DNA of 64,000 nucleotides. It comes from Phytophthora sp. 'mugwort' (taxonomy: Eukaryota; Oomycota; Peronosporomycetes; Peronosporales; Peronosporaceae). The notes beneath the pieces are model-generated. The model did no database searches, was not told the origin of the DNA, and saw only the letters and a list, made by a program, of their open reading frames with translations. The DNA lies in contig JAUCEF010000018.1 in NCBI GenBank assembly GCA_033558025.1, positions 4,464,001 through 4,528,000 of the forward strand, given 5' to 3'. The position numbers and the translations under genes are program-made. Of the stretch, positions 40,311 to 51,623 are shown in pieces; within the stretch, counting starts at the first letter, position 1; every line of letters starts with the position of its first letter.

Positions 40311-42157
40311 CTATTTCGATGCTGTTTTTGTATGTTCCTCTTGAGCCACGCCAACCTGGTCGTCGTTTAAACAGTGGGTCATGAGAGAGACGCTACTTCC
40401 GATTGGACTGACGCTCGGTGTAACCTCGTCAGAATCATGCTCGGGTTCGCTTTGCTGAGCGATGACGCTCTTCTCTTCCACGTCACGGACAGCAGTGACT
40501 TGAACTACCGCCTCGGAAGACTCATTCTCTGAGGCACTGCAGTCGATTCGCAAGTGAGAGTATTCCTCTTGGGGAGGCATGACGTGATTCTGCACATTAT
40601 GACGCTGGTGAGTATTGCCAGAAACGCTAGACCGCGCACCTAGAGCCTCACACAGAAGCTCCTGGTTGCCATCATAGTCGAACGGAACCTTCTTGGACGA
40701 AATATCGCGGATCTCGAGGCAAGTTTTGCGCAGTGGCCTGCAGGGCTTCGAGGAAGGCGATACCATCAGGGAACGAGTTGTGTCGTTGCACAGATCATTG
40801 ACAGTCAAACCTGCCAAGCGCACACCTCCTTTGTTCCCACGCGTGGCGTGAATGAAATCATAGATATCGCTCTTGACATCGACATTCTCCACTTTTGGAG
40901 CAAACGCCTGCCAGTCATACTTATAAACGGCAAAAATGTAAAGATCCCGTTAGATCTGAACTATAACATGATAACATCATCCTCATAAACTATGCACATC
41001 TATACCTGTTCGTTTGCTAGAGCCGACGAGGCAAACACGACGTGCTTGCGAAGGTTTGTGACGATAGTGACGATGCGATCCTCGGCTATTTGCTACATCG
41101 AGTTGTTAGGAACAGTGGAAATCTAACTCAAGAGAGCAAAAAACAAACTGGTAACCTGGTAGTCTGCTAGCACAACTTGGACAGCGCGATACATTTTGAT
41201 TCGATTTGTTTCCACGCCTTGCCACATTTGCTGGCATTTCCTCCTGGACTTCTCTGCAGCCTACGTCCACCAAATTCTTGGATTAGTGACGCGTCTTCCC
41301 AACAAGATGTTCAATAATTAATCTCACTCACTTCCATTAGCTTGACCGTGTTGTTCGCCATGTCTTCTTTCCGATGAGCATCAGAAGATGATAGCAGCCA
41401 GCTCACGAGTTTGCGGTTGTTAGTCGATTTCAACGCGACGGTCCCAGACGATTTCTCGGGACGTGTGAGTGCAGTGGAAGATTTCGTTTTTGCCGGACTG
41501 TCCGCCATCTGCAAAAGACGGCGGTGATACTCATCCTCCAAAAGCGTACTCGAAAACCCCGAGTCCATCGCCGCTGCAAATGAAGCGGAAGCCTCACGGA
41601 AGTTCTTGTCAAAGGCACTGTAAGTTTTCCGATACGCGTCTTCTTGGGACTTAAAAACGAAAAACAAAACTATAATGGTCAATATTTGAGAAAATTCAGC
41701 ACGAACTTGAGCTGCACGGCACGAGGCTTTTACGTACCTTGACATCCTTCTTGGCGTCGTTAATTCGACGCGTCAAACTTCGCGCTCGCTCACTGTTATA
41801 TTCGTACAAAATTTCGATCGGCCTCAGCACATCTTCCTCGAGATTTTTAGCGAGTTGCTGATGCTGCACGCTCGTGTTAAGGTACTGCGCTCGGAGACTC
41901 GCCATCGCGTTTTTCATCGTGCCGTGCTCCATCTCGTCAAGATGCGAATACCTGGCCATCTTGCTGAGCTCTTGCGCGTAGGTCCTTTCCAGGTTAATTC
42001 GGCTCTTCAGCATCATCACCAAGTTCCCGTGAGCGGTAAGTCCGGAAGCGCAGTCGGCACGAACATCGTCCAAATTGAAGAGCAAATCGGTGGCATATGT
42101 GACGTCCGGGGGAGACATGCCACGAGCTAATGGTGCGTGGACCATGGAGCTCGCCAT
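40311..42157 (-). CDS. F-BAR domain protein
   Basis: Five exons with consistent phase: 42157-41738, 41649-41332, 41260-41156, 41092-41006 and 40919-40311, encoding 512 aa. Introns are 88, 71, 63 and 86 nt. Residues about 15-320 form an F-BAR domain: an FCH-type start (LKSRINLERTYAQELSKMAR), long charged helices, then ETNRIKMYRAVQVVLADYQ and NEQYDWQAFAP. F-BAR dimers bind and curve membranes and act in endocytosis and actin control. The rest (320-512) is Ser/Glu-rich and probably disordered, with no SH3 domain. The start ATG is 187 bp from the start of the divergent zinc-finger/EF-hand gene, so the two probably share a promoter region. Confidence 0.85.
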
Positions 42158-42344
42158 TTTCTGCCGTAACACCTTAATAAGATACAACGGTGCAGCAGAG
42201 ACCGAAAGTAGCTCCTTCTAAAGTTCTGACCTCTTAACTAGAATCAACGATTGTGTCGTCTTTTCTTGGGCTGAGAAGCTCAATTTTGAGCTCGTCGACC
42301 GCCAAAATAGACGGCATTTTTCGTGCCGTTTGACAGCAGGAGTG

Positions 42345-45300
42345 ATGGTACTGCAACTTCTACGACCTATTATTCCGTCCATTGGACGTTACCTTTTTTT
42401 TCTGGCACACTTTGAATTGCCACTTGCCAGTTGTATTCGCAGGATGCACAAACACAAGGAAACACCGCCTTTGACCAAAGCGACGTCGCGAAGAAACAAT
42501 TCACTGGAGCCCCTTGGAACGCGAGGAGGCGAGTCAGAGCTTGAGAGCCAAGTGGAAACAGCTCCATCGACCTGTGGACACCGGTATATGTCGTCAGCCA
42601 TTGGCGCTAGAGTTCACTCGACACCTGTCGCGTCACAGAAGCTTGGACTGATACCCCAAAAGTATGTTGTCGTGGAAAGCAGTGGTAGACGCTTGAACTC
42701 GCTCGCGTCTTCGTCTCATCGATCGTCTTTAATCGCGTCGAGGAAGATGACAACAACACGCTCACAACACAAACACCCTCCTGTTGTATTCAACAATTTC
42801 CACGAAGAGCTTGAAGACGGTGAAGCGAGTGAGAGCAGCAACGACAGCAGCGAAGACGTCGGAAATGCCCAAGGAGCAGTCGACATTCGACACCGAGCGC
42901 ATTTCTTCAAGTCATTGGTAGGCCCTACAACGTACGAGGATGGCGGCGTGGTGACAAAAGGTCACGTCGACCGTCGAGGAATTACGCCTCACGTGGTTTT
43001 TTCGACGACTCGGACGCCCCCCAGCGAGGCAAAAACCCCACTAATTACGTGTGGCAAACCGGTGACGTGTGGGTTCTGCAGCTCAACGAATCTCTCGTGG
43101 GTTCTTCGTTGTTGCTTTTGTGGGTCTGCCCGTATGAGCGACGCGCCACGACTCAAGTACTTGATCGACATGATACTGAGTATTGATCCCCGTATTAAAC
43201 CTGACAAGGTTCGTACTTCAATGTAAGATTTCCACCTGAAGTAGCTGAAGTATCTGGTTGTTCTCTATTTTACCAGTTGGCGAAACGGATCCTCGACTAT
43301 GCGAAATTTGACCGTGTGGCTCTGAAGGTCGAGGCGACTTTCAAGCAAGCTGGTCTCGTTCGAGCGAAGGCTGCCATCATGATGATGAACCGCACGGTTG
43401 CGATGCTACGATTCCAGATTATGCGTCTAATTTTTGTAGCGTGGAAGAAAGCCAATGCCTCCAGCCTCCGGGAGCACATCAGTATTGAGCGAATTCTCTC
43501 GATCCGAGAAGCCCACGCCCAACGGAAGTGCAGACAAGATGTTTTTGCCGTATGGAAAGGATACGTCACTCGAGTGACAGACGAGCGGCTGCAGCGCTTT
43601 CAAGTCGCATTTAAGCGGTACGTGACTTTTATTTTTGCAGGTGGAATTCTCAAAATTCACCTCTTTTCAGTGTACTAAAATTTCGTGGTTGACATCAGAA
43701 ATGAAGCAACGAGGTTACGACGAATTTTGGGGAGCTGGCGATCGTTCCTGCGCCTTCGAGGCAAGGAGAAGCTTGACGACATGCGGCGTCACTACGAAGA
43801 AGAACTGTAAGTATAAAGGTGTAATATCACAGTGTAGACTTGGTGATATGATAGCTCATAATATCGCGTTTTGTCTTTTGTCAGACATGACACACCGCTA
43901 CAAGCTCAAAGGGTGAGAATTGAGAATTTTCTCTCTGATTTTACCCCATTTTTCAACCTTATATTTGCATCTACAGGAGATCGATCGGTTAAAAGAGACT
44001 CAGCAGGAGACGTTGAAGCTGGTGTTCACCGCTGGAGATTCCATCTTGGAGTTACTTCACGTTTCTCTTCGCAAAGCTGATCATAGTATTCAAAGTAAGT
44101 TGGTTAACCACTTCATAGCTTGTCCGGAACACTCATGATACTATGTCCCTATTTTCCTTCAGAAACACTCCAGCTTGTTCAAATGTATCCCACCACGGCG
44201 GGCGAGTTCTTTGAGGCTGCACACGGAAGCGAACTTCTCGACGCGTTGAGTAGCGGACATGCCATGCCTCAGATCGATGGTTTTGGGCTTGACGATGAGA
44301 AAGATGACGAAACAATGAGGCAGCTTTTGGATCAAACACTCGAAAGGATCGGCAACTCGCCACCTTCTGATAGTTTGATTCAGTGGCTCAACTTTCAGCG
44401 TCGACGCGGGGCTGAAATGGGAACAATTAGGGAATCACCGGACACTACCACTACTAAAGGGGGCGACGCCGATAGCAGTACAGCAATCGAGAATGCCAGT
44501 ACCGCTACAAAGGCGACAAAAGTCAGATTGAAAGACAAAAAGAAAGAGCTCAAGCCCATCAAGCAGTTGCAGGAGCTCCGAGCTGTCATTGCCAGCCCCG
44601 GCGTTATGCTCAAATTACTGTGCCACACGTCGTCTGAGGCTCAGACAGAGTACGAACGGATTCGAAGCACCGAGTTAACTAATACTGCAGCGTCTTTAGC
44701 AGCCGAAAGCTCGACGACAGCAACAACGTTATCTCCTTCAGCTCAAGTCCAGCTCCGCTCGTACTTGAAGCTTGTTCCTCGGATACTTTCCCTTCCACCG
44801 GACATTGTCACTCGGGACAGCTTTGTGCTGAACGACTTCGACTCGCTCTACGCTTACGTCGTGTACCTCTACCTTTTCCATCCGAACTACGTGGCACCGG
44901 GCATGAGTTTGTCACCGCGATATCAGCTCAGCTACGTCTTCCTCGCCCCACACTGGCAAAAAGTAAAGACATCGTTACTCGAGAACGAGTGCGACCCGTT
45001 CGCGCAGCAGCAATTGTACATTTTCTTGGCCAAAGTGAAGCGGATCAACCTGCAATTTCTACGGTTTATTGACATCTGCAAGGCAGTCCGGCATATCGCG
45101 AGCTGGCACGAGCGCAGTGTCACGCGAGAGGCTTTCAACGACTTCTCCAGGAGGGTATTGTGTAAAGACTCGAATATTTCCGTCTCACTCGAGAAGGAAA
45201 CACTTGCATCGTGGGTCTCTTTGCCGGCATCGAAGCTTTTGTCGCTATGTGACGGCGAGGACGAGCTCCGCCAAATCGAACAAGTGTACAAGGAGAACGT

Positions 45301-46186
45301 GCTCGACTTAATCAAGATCTTCCGGATCTACGGCAGCGCCGCCGGTGGCAAGGGAATTCTAGAGCAGGAGTTCCTCAAAGTCATGACGAAGGCGGGCGTC
45401 ACGAACAAGAAAAACATTTTAAGGTCTCATTTGCAGCTCATCTACCAGCAATCACGCCAATCGAACGGGGGGATCCCGCTCTTGGACAATTCCAACAATG
45501 CAGTAGCAAATATTGCTCCAGTATCAGCACAAGGAGCCGAGGGCGAGGAAGACACTGAAGACCGAGGAGCAACTCCGAACGAATTCTTTGAGGCGCTTAC
45601 TCGCGTTGCATACCACAATTACCAAAAACGTCGTGAATTCATGGGACAGATCGCGACGATGATGAATATGGGCAACGAGGTGAGCATGGAAACTATTAAC
45701 GGTACTGGTTCACTCCTCTCGTGTGTCATCGAACTTGTTGTGGACAAAGTGGTTCCGTTGACGAAGAAATTCCAGGAACAAGGATTGACGTTCAAGAAAC
45801 AAATGATTAACCCGGATGTCCAGCACGTTTGCAAGGCCCAAGAAAAGAAACTAAAGCGCATCTTCAGCTCCTATTCGCAAAGAAACAAGAACCCGCAATC
45901 ACGCGGAAAACTTCTCGACCTCAGCGACTTCGAGAGCTTGTTGAAAGACAGGAGGCTTATTGATGCGCTATTTCCTCATGGAAAAATCAAACAACTTGTC
46001 GCTTTCGTGCAGCAAGACGGAGAGATCGGAAACACCGCGTCAAACATCAATGGATACGATGCCGACAACGAGTTTGTCTTCTCCGAGTTCGTCGAAGCTC
46101 TAGCAGCGATCGCCGTTTACCGCAATGCCAATCCCTATCTGCCTTTTGCAAAAAAGTTGGAAACCTTCTTCGACGAGTACTTCTAA
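42345..46186 (+). CDS. RanBP2-type zinc finger and EF-hand-like protein
   Basis: Six exons in phase: 42345-43208, 43277-43617, 43699-43806, 43885-43912, 43977-44094 and 44163-46186, encoding about 1160 aa. An ATG at 42444 (MHKHKETPPLTK) is a good alternative start, because the stretch before it is hydrophobic and unlike the rest. Introns are 64-81 nt, and exon 4 is only 28 nt. A RanBP2-type zinc finger lies near residues 244-263 (CGFC, ten residues, CCFC). It is followed by a helical region with Trp-spaced motifs (LIFVAWKKA, DVFAVWKGYV, ILGSWRSFLRL) like IQ/SFI1-type helices. The large last exon has calcium-binding-like helices near the end (LDLSDFESLLKDRRL; FVFSEFVEALAAIAVYRN). Such architecture suggests a cytoskeletal or flagellar protein, which is inference. 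Confidence 0.7.
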
Positions 46187-46246
46187 GTTATCATATCGTA
46201 CTGTACAGATAGTTAGTTGGGCCAGTACAATACCGGACTACTTACG

Positions 46247-48617
46247 TTAACAATGCGCTGAAAGGCCAACTTCAACTATCCGACAGTCAATCACTGTCTC
46301 CGGTCCCAGGATAACACCCGGTTTTAACAACGATTCAACCTCTTGTCCATCTTCGAAACTTCCTGGCCAGAATGAACTTGACTTCCGCTTCGTCTGCAGC
46401 CAACCCAACTCTTTCCATGCTGATGCTACCAGACTGGAACAAAAGTATTTGCGTTGGGATTTGGTGGCGTCGGCTTTTGCAGCGACTGGAGACGGTGATG
46501 TGGAGTTCGTGCTGCTCCCATCAGTATTGAAAAAGCTATCATCACTTTCTTCGCAGATGCTATTGGCAACTCGGATCGAGTTGAAGATATTGCGGTCCGA
46601 TTCACCAGTCGAACAAAGAATTCCGAAGATGCTGTAAGGATTCCCGTTAACACGACGGACAAATTCCCCCAGCACCCCAATGAGCTCTGGAGTGCGTTCA
46701 GTCTCGATTTTCCGCACCACAATTGTGTTGGATACCTCGCGGGCGTAAGCCATGAGTCGTGCTTTCAACGAGTACACCTGAGTCCCCTCCGAAGTCGCCT
46801 CCATGAGTCGCAAAAGAAAGCGGGACTCACCCGGAACCACAATGCCAACGTGATCGTACTTCGATCCCGTGAACTAAACACAATATATAAAACAATAATA
46901 AGTAAGAGTCAACTGCCCCCTTGATGTCACAACTCTCTTCGTTGTTATACACACCTTTCGTTGCAGTCGACTGGCTCCGAATCGGCACGAGAAGAGAATG
47001 ATGTCACCAACTGCAATGCTTTCGTGTAGCGAAGTCACATGAATCACGCTCTTTTCTCTCTGTCCTAGCTCTGGGTCGCGCGAGACTGACACCACGCCCA
47101 GGAACGACATTAGCAGCACCTCGGTGCTTGCTATAGAATGCAGCACAAGTTGCTTCAAATAGGCTTCAAGCTGCACTTTGCGGTATTCTATAAACTCGCC
47201 TTCTACCGGGGTGAAAACGTGCTTTGGGGGTAAGTCAGGCAACTCGAGATCCGGATACTTGGTCTTCAGCTGGCTGTGCAGCGCATGGAATTCCTTGTAG
47301 CGTCGCAGCAGTTGCCATGTAGTGTTATTGAATACAACGTCGATAACATAGCTAGTGTATGGGCGCTGTGACAGATCGCTGATCTTGGTTTTCGTCCCGA
47401 CAACAGCCAGCTCAATCGTCGGCTGCGGCGCTTGGTTCATCGGCACGAGGTCGAGGTGTATCCTACGACTTGCGCAGCCGAGAAGATAGTGACCAATGGG
47501 TTGTTGTTCATCCTTGAGCCATTGGTCGCCAGTATCAAGATGCAAGATCAAGGTGTCTGTTCCACGCTGAAGAATGTGGAAGAGTCCAGGCGTAGACGCC
47601 TTATCCTTATTACGTAGCTCAGCTAATATCTGACGGATGGCATCCAACTTGACCTGGCGGGTACTAACACTTTCTTGCGAAGCCTCACTTATAGGTATGA
47701 TCGTCGAGATACTGTATCAGGAAAATACAGCGAACCAGCAAGAACACAATACGACTCAATGCGTCAGTTACGAACTCCACTCGCCTTCTTACCGCCACCA
47801 CTCAAGGGTTAAGCTACAGACTTTTGCACGGACCTGTTGCCATTCTCCTCCTTCGCTGTGATCTTTAAGACTCTCAAAGAGACGGGACTTTTCGAGATCT
47901 CAGCCTGCTTTTCACTCGACTAGAAAGAAATTTGACCCCCGTCAGCCCATGCCCAGAAATCTCAATGGGTAATGTCACTGACCTGCACCGCCGTGACGCG
48001 AGCACGTTGCGACAGCAGCTGCGCCGACCGCTGCGTGTTCTGCTCGGACCAGGACGTTAGCGGACTCGACAGCCGGCTCTCCTCCTGTGCACTGTCCCCA
48101 TCGCTGTCCTCCGATCCGCTCGATGCAAACCTCAAGAACGCTGCACAGTCAACAATTAGCCCCACCTCTCAAGAGTAATATGACGACTACTATTTCTACC
48201 TTCTTGATCGCTCGGTTGCTCCTGTATCTTGTGCGACGCGTGCAGTTTTGTGGCCAGATGTAGACAATGTAGCCATTCGTCCCTTTGCTCCGTTGTGGCG
48301 GTAGCGAACTGGAGCTTGAGCTGCTCTTTGGTCTCGACGAAGAACTGGTACCTGGCATCACTCTGCGATTGCCTGCTGCTGTAGCTGCCACGTCGAGCTG
48401 CCGCCTCCTTGTGCACCTTCGTGATGTCCTGGACCAGACACAAGTCCATCCAGAGCTTTAGCGAGCTCCTGCGCTTGCGTCGTGGCGTGCCAGCGTCCGC
48501 GTCCGGGTCCACGACCAGCGCGTGGCTGAAGAGCAGTAGCTTAATGCGCAGCCAGCCGCCGAATTGCGCGCTGAACTGCCACAGTTCGCCGCGATGCAGA
48601 CACTCCGGAGGCTCCAT
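46247..48617 (-). CDS. PH-PX protein with permuted papain-like (NlpC/P60-type) domain
   Basis: Exons 48617-48200, 48140-47983, 47919-47834, 47663-46955 and 46874-46247. An N-terminal PH domain (residues about 7-125; LHRGELWQFSAQFGGWLRIK, then EQRDEWLHCLHLAT) is followed by a Ser-rich linker. A PX domain comes next (SYVIDVVFNNTTWQLLRRYK, DLPPKHVF, EAYLKQLV). The C-terminal part has the order typical of permuted papain folds: GDIILFSC, then YDHVGIVV with the catalytic-type His, then YFCSSLVASAWKELGW with the Cys. PH and PX domains target phosphoinositide membranes. Exon 4 ends in phase 0, but exon 5 as written is one base out of frame. The stretch after the acceptor would read FTGSKYDHVG, a family-like sequence, if one A of AAA at 46860-46862 were absent. 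This may be a sequencing error or a lesion. Confidence 0.72.
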
Positions 48618-48727
48618 GGAGACCTTACACTTTGTATGTAAATAAGAATCCTGAAAATGGGAGCAGTTACCAAATAAACAAATGGTCATATTTTGGTAGG
48701 ACCTATATATTTGAGGGGTGGGCGAGC

Positions 48728-49938
48728 CTAGAAGTCGGTCACGTCCTGCATATTTCTCTGTGTGAAAAAGGCAGCGCGCGTGGCGATAGGCTTGGACTTC
48801 GTGGCAGGTTTGGCGAGAAACGACGTAATGGATTGAGTTCCAGTTGGAGCATTGGCCTGGAAGGGCAGAATATGGGTCGAGTTAGTGTGCGATAACCTTT
48901 AGCTTCTCTCGATCGATGCTGTCCTTACCTTCTCGAGCTCTTTTTCGTACGGCCATTCGACCTTCACAGCCTTCTCAACGAACGGCTCGACCGTACCCCA
49001 GCTGAAGCGGATGATGTTGGGGAATACGAACACCTCGTCCATGTGATTTGTCAGCCACGTCTTCGTCCTGCCACAGCACACGAAAGCAATCCGTCAGTAC
49101 AGTACCCACAGCCTCCAAATCCCCAACCACCCCTAGATGTTGAGCGTACTTTGGGTCACTGGGATACCCAGAGCCAAAGTCCGTTGGGAGGCCGAGCGCC
49201 GGACTCTCCCACTTCCAGTCGCTGATCACGCGGTCACGCGTGACCTTGGCCGCGATACTCGCCGCACTCACTACCTGTAATAGAGCAGCAATACTCAGTT
49301 TCTCTCTCTCTTTCTGCTCTATCTTCGTGCAAACAAAGACAACATGTGCTCACTTTGAACAGACTGTCGGCCTTCTTCTCGACGCGGAACTCGATGGTGC
49401 CGTTGAAGTGCTTGGTCAGGAAGCTCTGATACCAGCGTGGGTCGCCCACCGTGTCCACGAACACCTTCTTCACCACAACCCCTTTCTTCTGCACCTCTTT
49501 GATAAGCTGGATGGCCGCGTCGCGCGATATCTCGTTCAGGTTGCTGGTCTGGCGCTGCATTTTGTCCGAGATCTCGGCTGCCGAGATCAGGCGAACGATC
49601 CACCTGCCAATCTAGGTGATTTAGTGCACAGAGCATCCTATAAACTTACTGTGTATCGCAAGCACAGACACGCACCCGAGTCCCTGGGTGGATCGCATCT
49701 TCTCGAACAATTTCGCTCGACTCTCGGCGCTCAGCGCCTTCGAGTCGTCGAAGCCCAATGCGCTCATGGCATCGTTATCACCCACGGGCCAATAGGCAGC
49801 GCCATACACCATGGGGCCCATGACAGGTCCGCGGCCAGCCTCGTCGATGCCCAGCATGACGGGCACCTCACGGAGGCACGTGGTGGGGCAGTCGCTGGCA
49901 AGCAGGACCGTGTGCTGCAGGTTCGGTCGATCCGACAT
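48728..49938 (-). CDS. RNASEH2A: ribonuclease H2 subunit A
   Basis: Five exons in phase: 49938-49650, 49577-49354, 49274-49150, 49067-48929 and 48856-48728, encoding 301 aa, close to the 299 of the human protein. Introns are 72-82 nt. The catalytic subunit cuts the RNA strand of RNA-DNA hybrids and removes single ribonucleotides from DNA in the nucleus. All active-site acids are visible: GIDEAGRGP (Asp32, Glu33), VFVDTVG (Asp138) and EKKAD (Asp167). The conserved VVSAASIAAKVTRD, DFGSGYPSDPKTK and FPNIIRFSW follow. The C-terminal tail contains SITSFL, at the position of the ITSYF segment of animal proteins. The gene ends 111 bp before the start of the PH-PX gene on the same strand. Confidence 0.93.
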
Positions 49939-50152
49939 TTTGGCACTAAGTTACCTATCTGTAATGTAACGTTTTGATATTTTTTGGCGGGAATGGTGAT
50001 GGAGGCGAATGATTGGTTGATATGAATTTAATTAATCGCGTCGGAAAGTTGAGGTTTCGTAGTAATAAATTACTTCAAGTGTTGAAGTACATGTAATATG
50101 TAACACCGGTACTACTACTAGTACTGGCTAACATATTTGATGGAGTTTTGAG
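49939..50152. other. short intergenic, upstream of RNASEH2A
   Basis: AT-rich; no gene seen. Likely holds the RNASEH2A promoter. Confidence 0.4.
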
Positions 50153-50608
50153 TCAGGTGCTGCGGCTCCGCGTGAGGCGAGAGCCACGCAGCGGTGTGGG
50201 ATCGAACGGGGGGACTTCCTCGGGATAGAGTGGATGTCTTGGCATCTTACGAGGCCTCGGAGACTCCGAGTCGGATGTGTCCGATGGACAACACCAGCAG
50301 CCACTCGATCCGAAACAGCAGATTTGCCTCTCCCGTATTGAAGTCAACATTGCGTGTTGGAGGTTCGGGCCGGGATCGGTTCCGGTGGATTCGAATTTTT
50401 GAAGTGAGCAGGGGAGACCAAGGACCAGCTGGGCGAGACGTAGTGCCAATACTGGAAGCAGAGGTAATGGAGTTCGGCCGAGCCGCATGAAGAGAAAAGG
50501 GGAAGTTAGGCGAGCTTGTGTGCAGTAATTTTTTTTATCACGATGGTGCGGGGCTGCCTGCGTCATGCTGCATGACTTTAAATCATTGATTCCCTTGCTT
50601 TCGGCCAT
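50153..50608 (-). CDS. hypothetical small protein
   Basis: An open frame of up to 151 aa. The more protein-like part begins at an internal Met (MRLGRTPLPLLPVLALRLAQ), followed by a Cys cluster (QICCFGSSGCWCCPS) and a Pro/Arg-rich tail. An upstream minus-strand frame (about 51031-50752) could be spliced in through a GTACGT donor. No family is recognised, and it may not be a gene. Confidence 0.3.
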   Translation of the reverse strand: MAESKGINDLKSCSMTQAAPHHRDKKNYCTQARLTSPFLFMRLGRTPLPLLPVLALRLAQLVLGLPCSLQKFESTGTDPGPNLQHAMLTSIRERQICCFGSSGCWCCPSDTSDSESPRPRKMPRHPLYPEEVPPFDPTPLRGSRLTRSRST

Positions 50609-51623
50609 ATGCGGCCAGTTGCAGGTGCTCAGCGGGTTCCTGTGTGGACAGCGTGCGGCAGTGTAATGGCGACCTCGGTGGCGTTGGGTACTGAGTTTCG
50701 AAGGACTTCCACTGCCGTCATATATTCTCGATTATGACTTGAATGAATATCCACGTCCAACGTACCTGTACGGCTTCAAGTATCCGTTGATGTCATCACC
50801 GCTGGAATAGAGATGCCGTTCTGTCGCGAATAGCAGTCGTTGCCGCTTGCTGTTGCGACCGTCCTCCCTCTGTAAGAGGCGGGGTCGTGTCACCTCGGTT
50901 TTTGAGGCAGGACCTAGTGTTTCTTGCAGCGGCAAAGCGTATCTGTTAATATAAATACTTGTGGCCAGCTGCTTAGCTTGACTACCGGTAGATATCGCGA
51001 AATGCAAGCTCACAGACTTCCCTAGCAACATTTCGCTACTGGCTCACCAGATTTGCATGTGTCCGCAGCATATTACATATACAGTACTGTACAAGTAGCG
51101 TAAAGTATTAGTCGAGATGCGGCCAAAAGGCTCGCAATCATAGCAAGAGACAACCAACAGAGACTCGCACGCTTCACAGCAGAGGAGCACTCCACAAAAT
51201 TTGCGGCGGAGTTGCTGCGGATTTTCCCCTTTCATTGCACACTGCAAATTGCAGTGCAATTGCCATGTTGCAAATGCGGTCGCGCAACATGACGACAAAC
51301 CATTATTTCAACCAATCAGAAAGCTTACAGACGATAAACGATAGTGTAATGACCAATGGAATTCTCTACTCAGCACCTAGCCCCAAGTTCGGAAATAAAG
51401 GCAGAAAGGCGGGGTGGAAGAGGCGCATCGGTGAGTAATGGCCGAGTCCGAGCTCCCTCTTACCGAGTTACACGGTCTCGGCGCTGACACACAAGCCAGC
51501 GCTGGAGCTGCCCGATGCAGACTCCGTTGCTGCAATAGTGCCCTTCATTCGCGAAAACTTCGAGCGACGGACAATCCGTGAGGACCAGTGGCTCGAGTAG
51601 GAAACAACAGCAGCAGCAGCAGG
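50609..51623. other. intergenic and leader of the PX gene
   Basis: No convincing gene. In the plus-strand leader of the PX gene, 51438-51600 holds a short frame that reads like protein (ALELPDADSVAAIVPFIREN, then a stop at 51598-51600). It could be an upstream open reading frame or the end of an unseen small gene. Confidence 0.35.
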
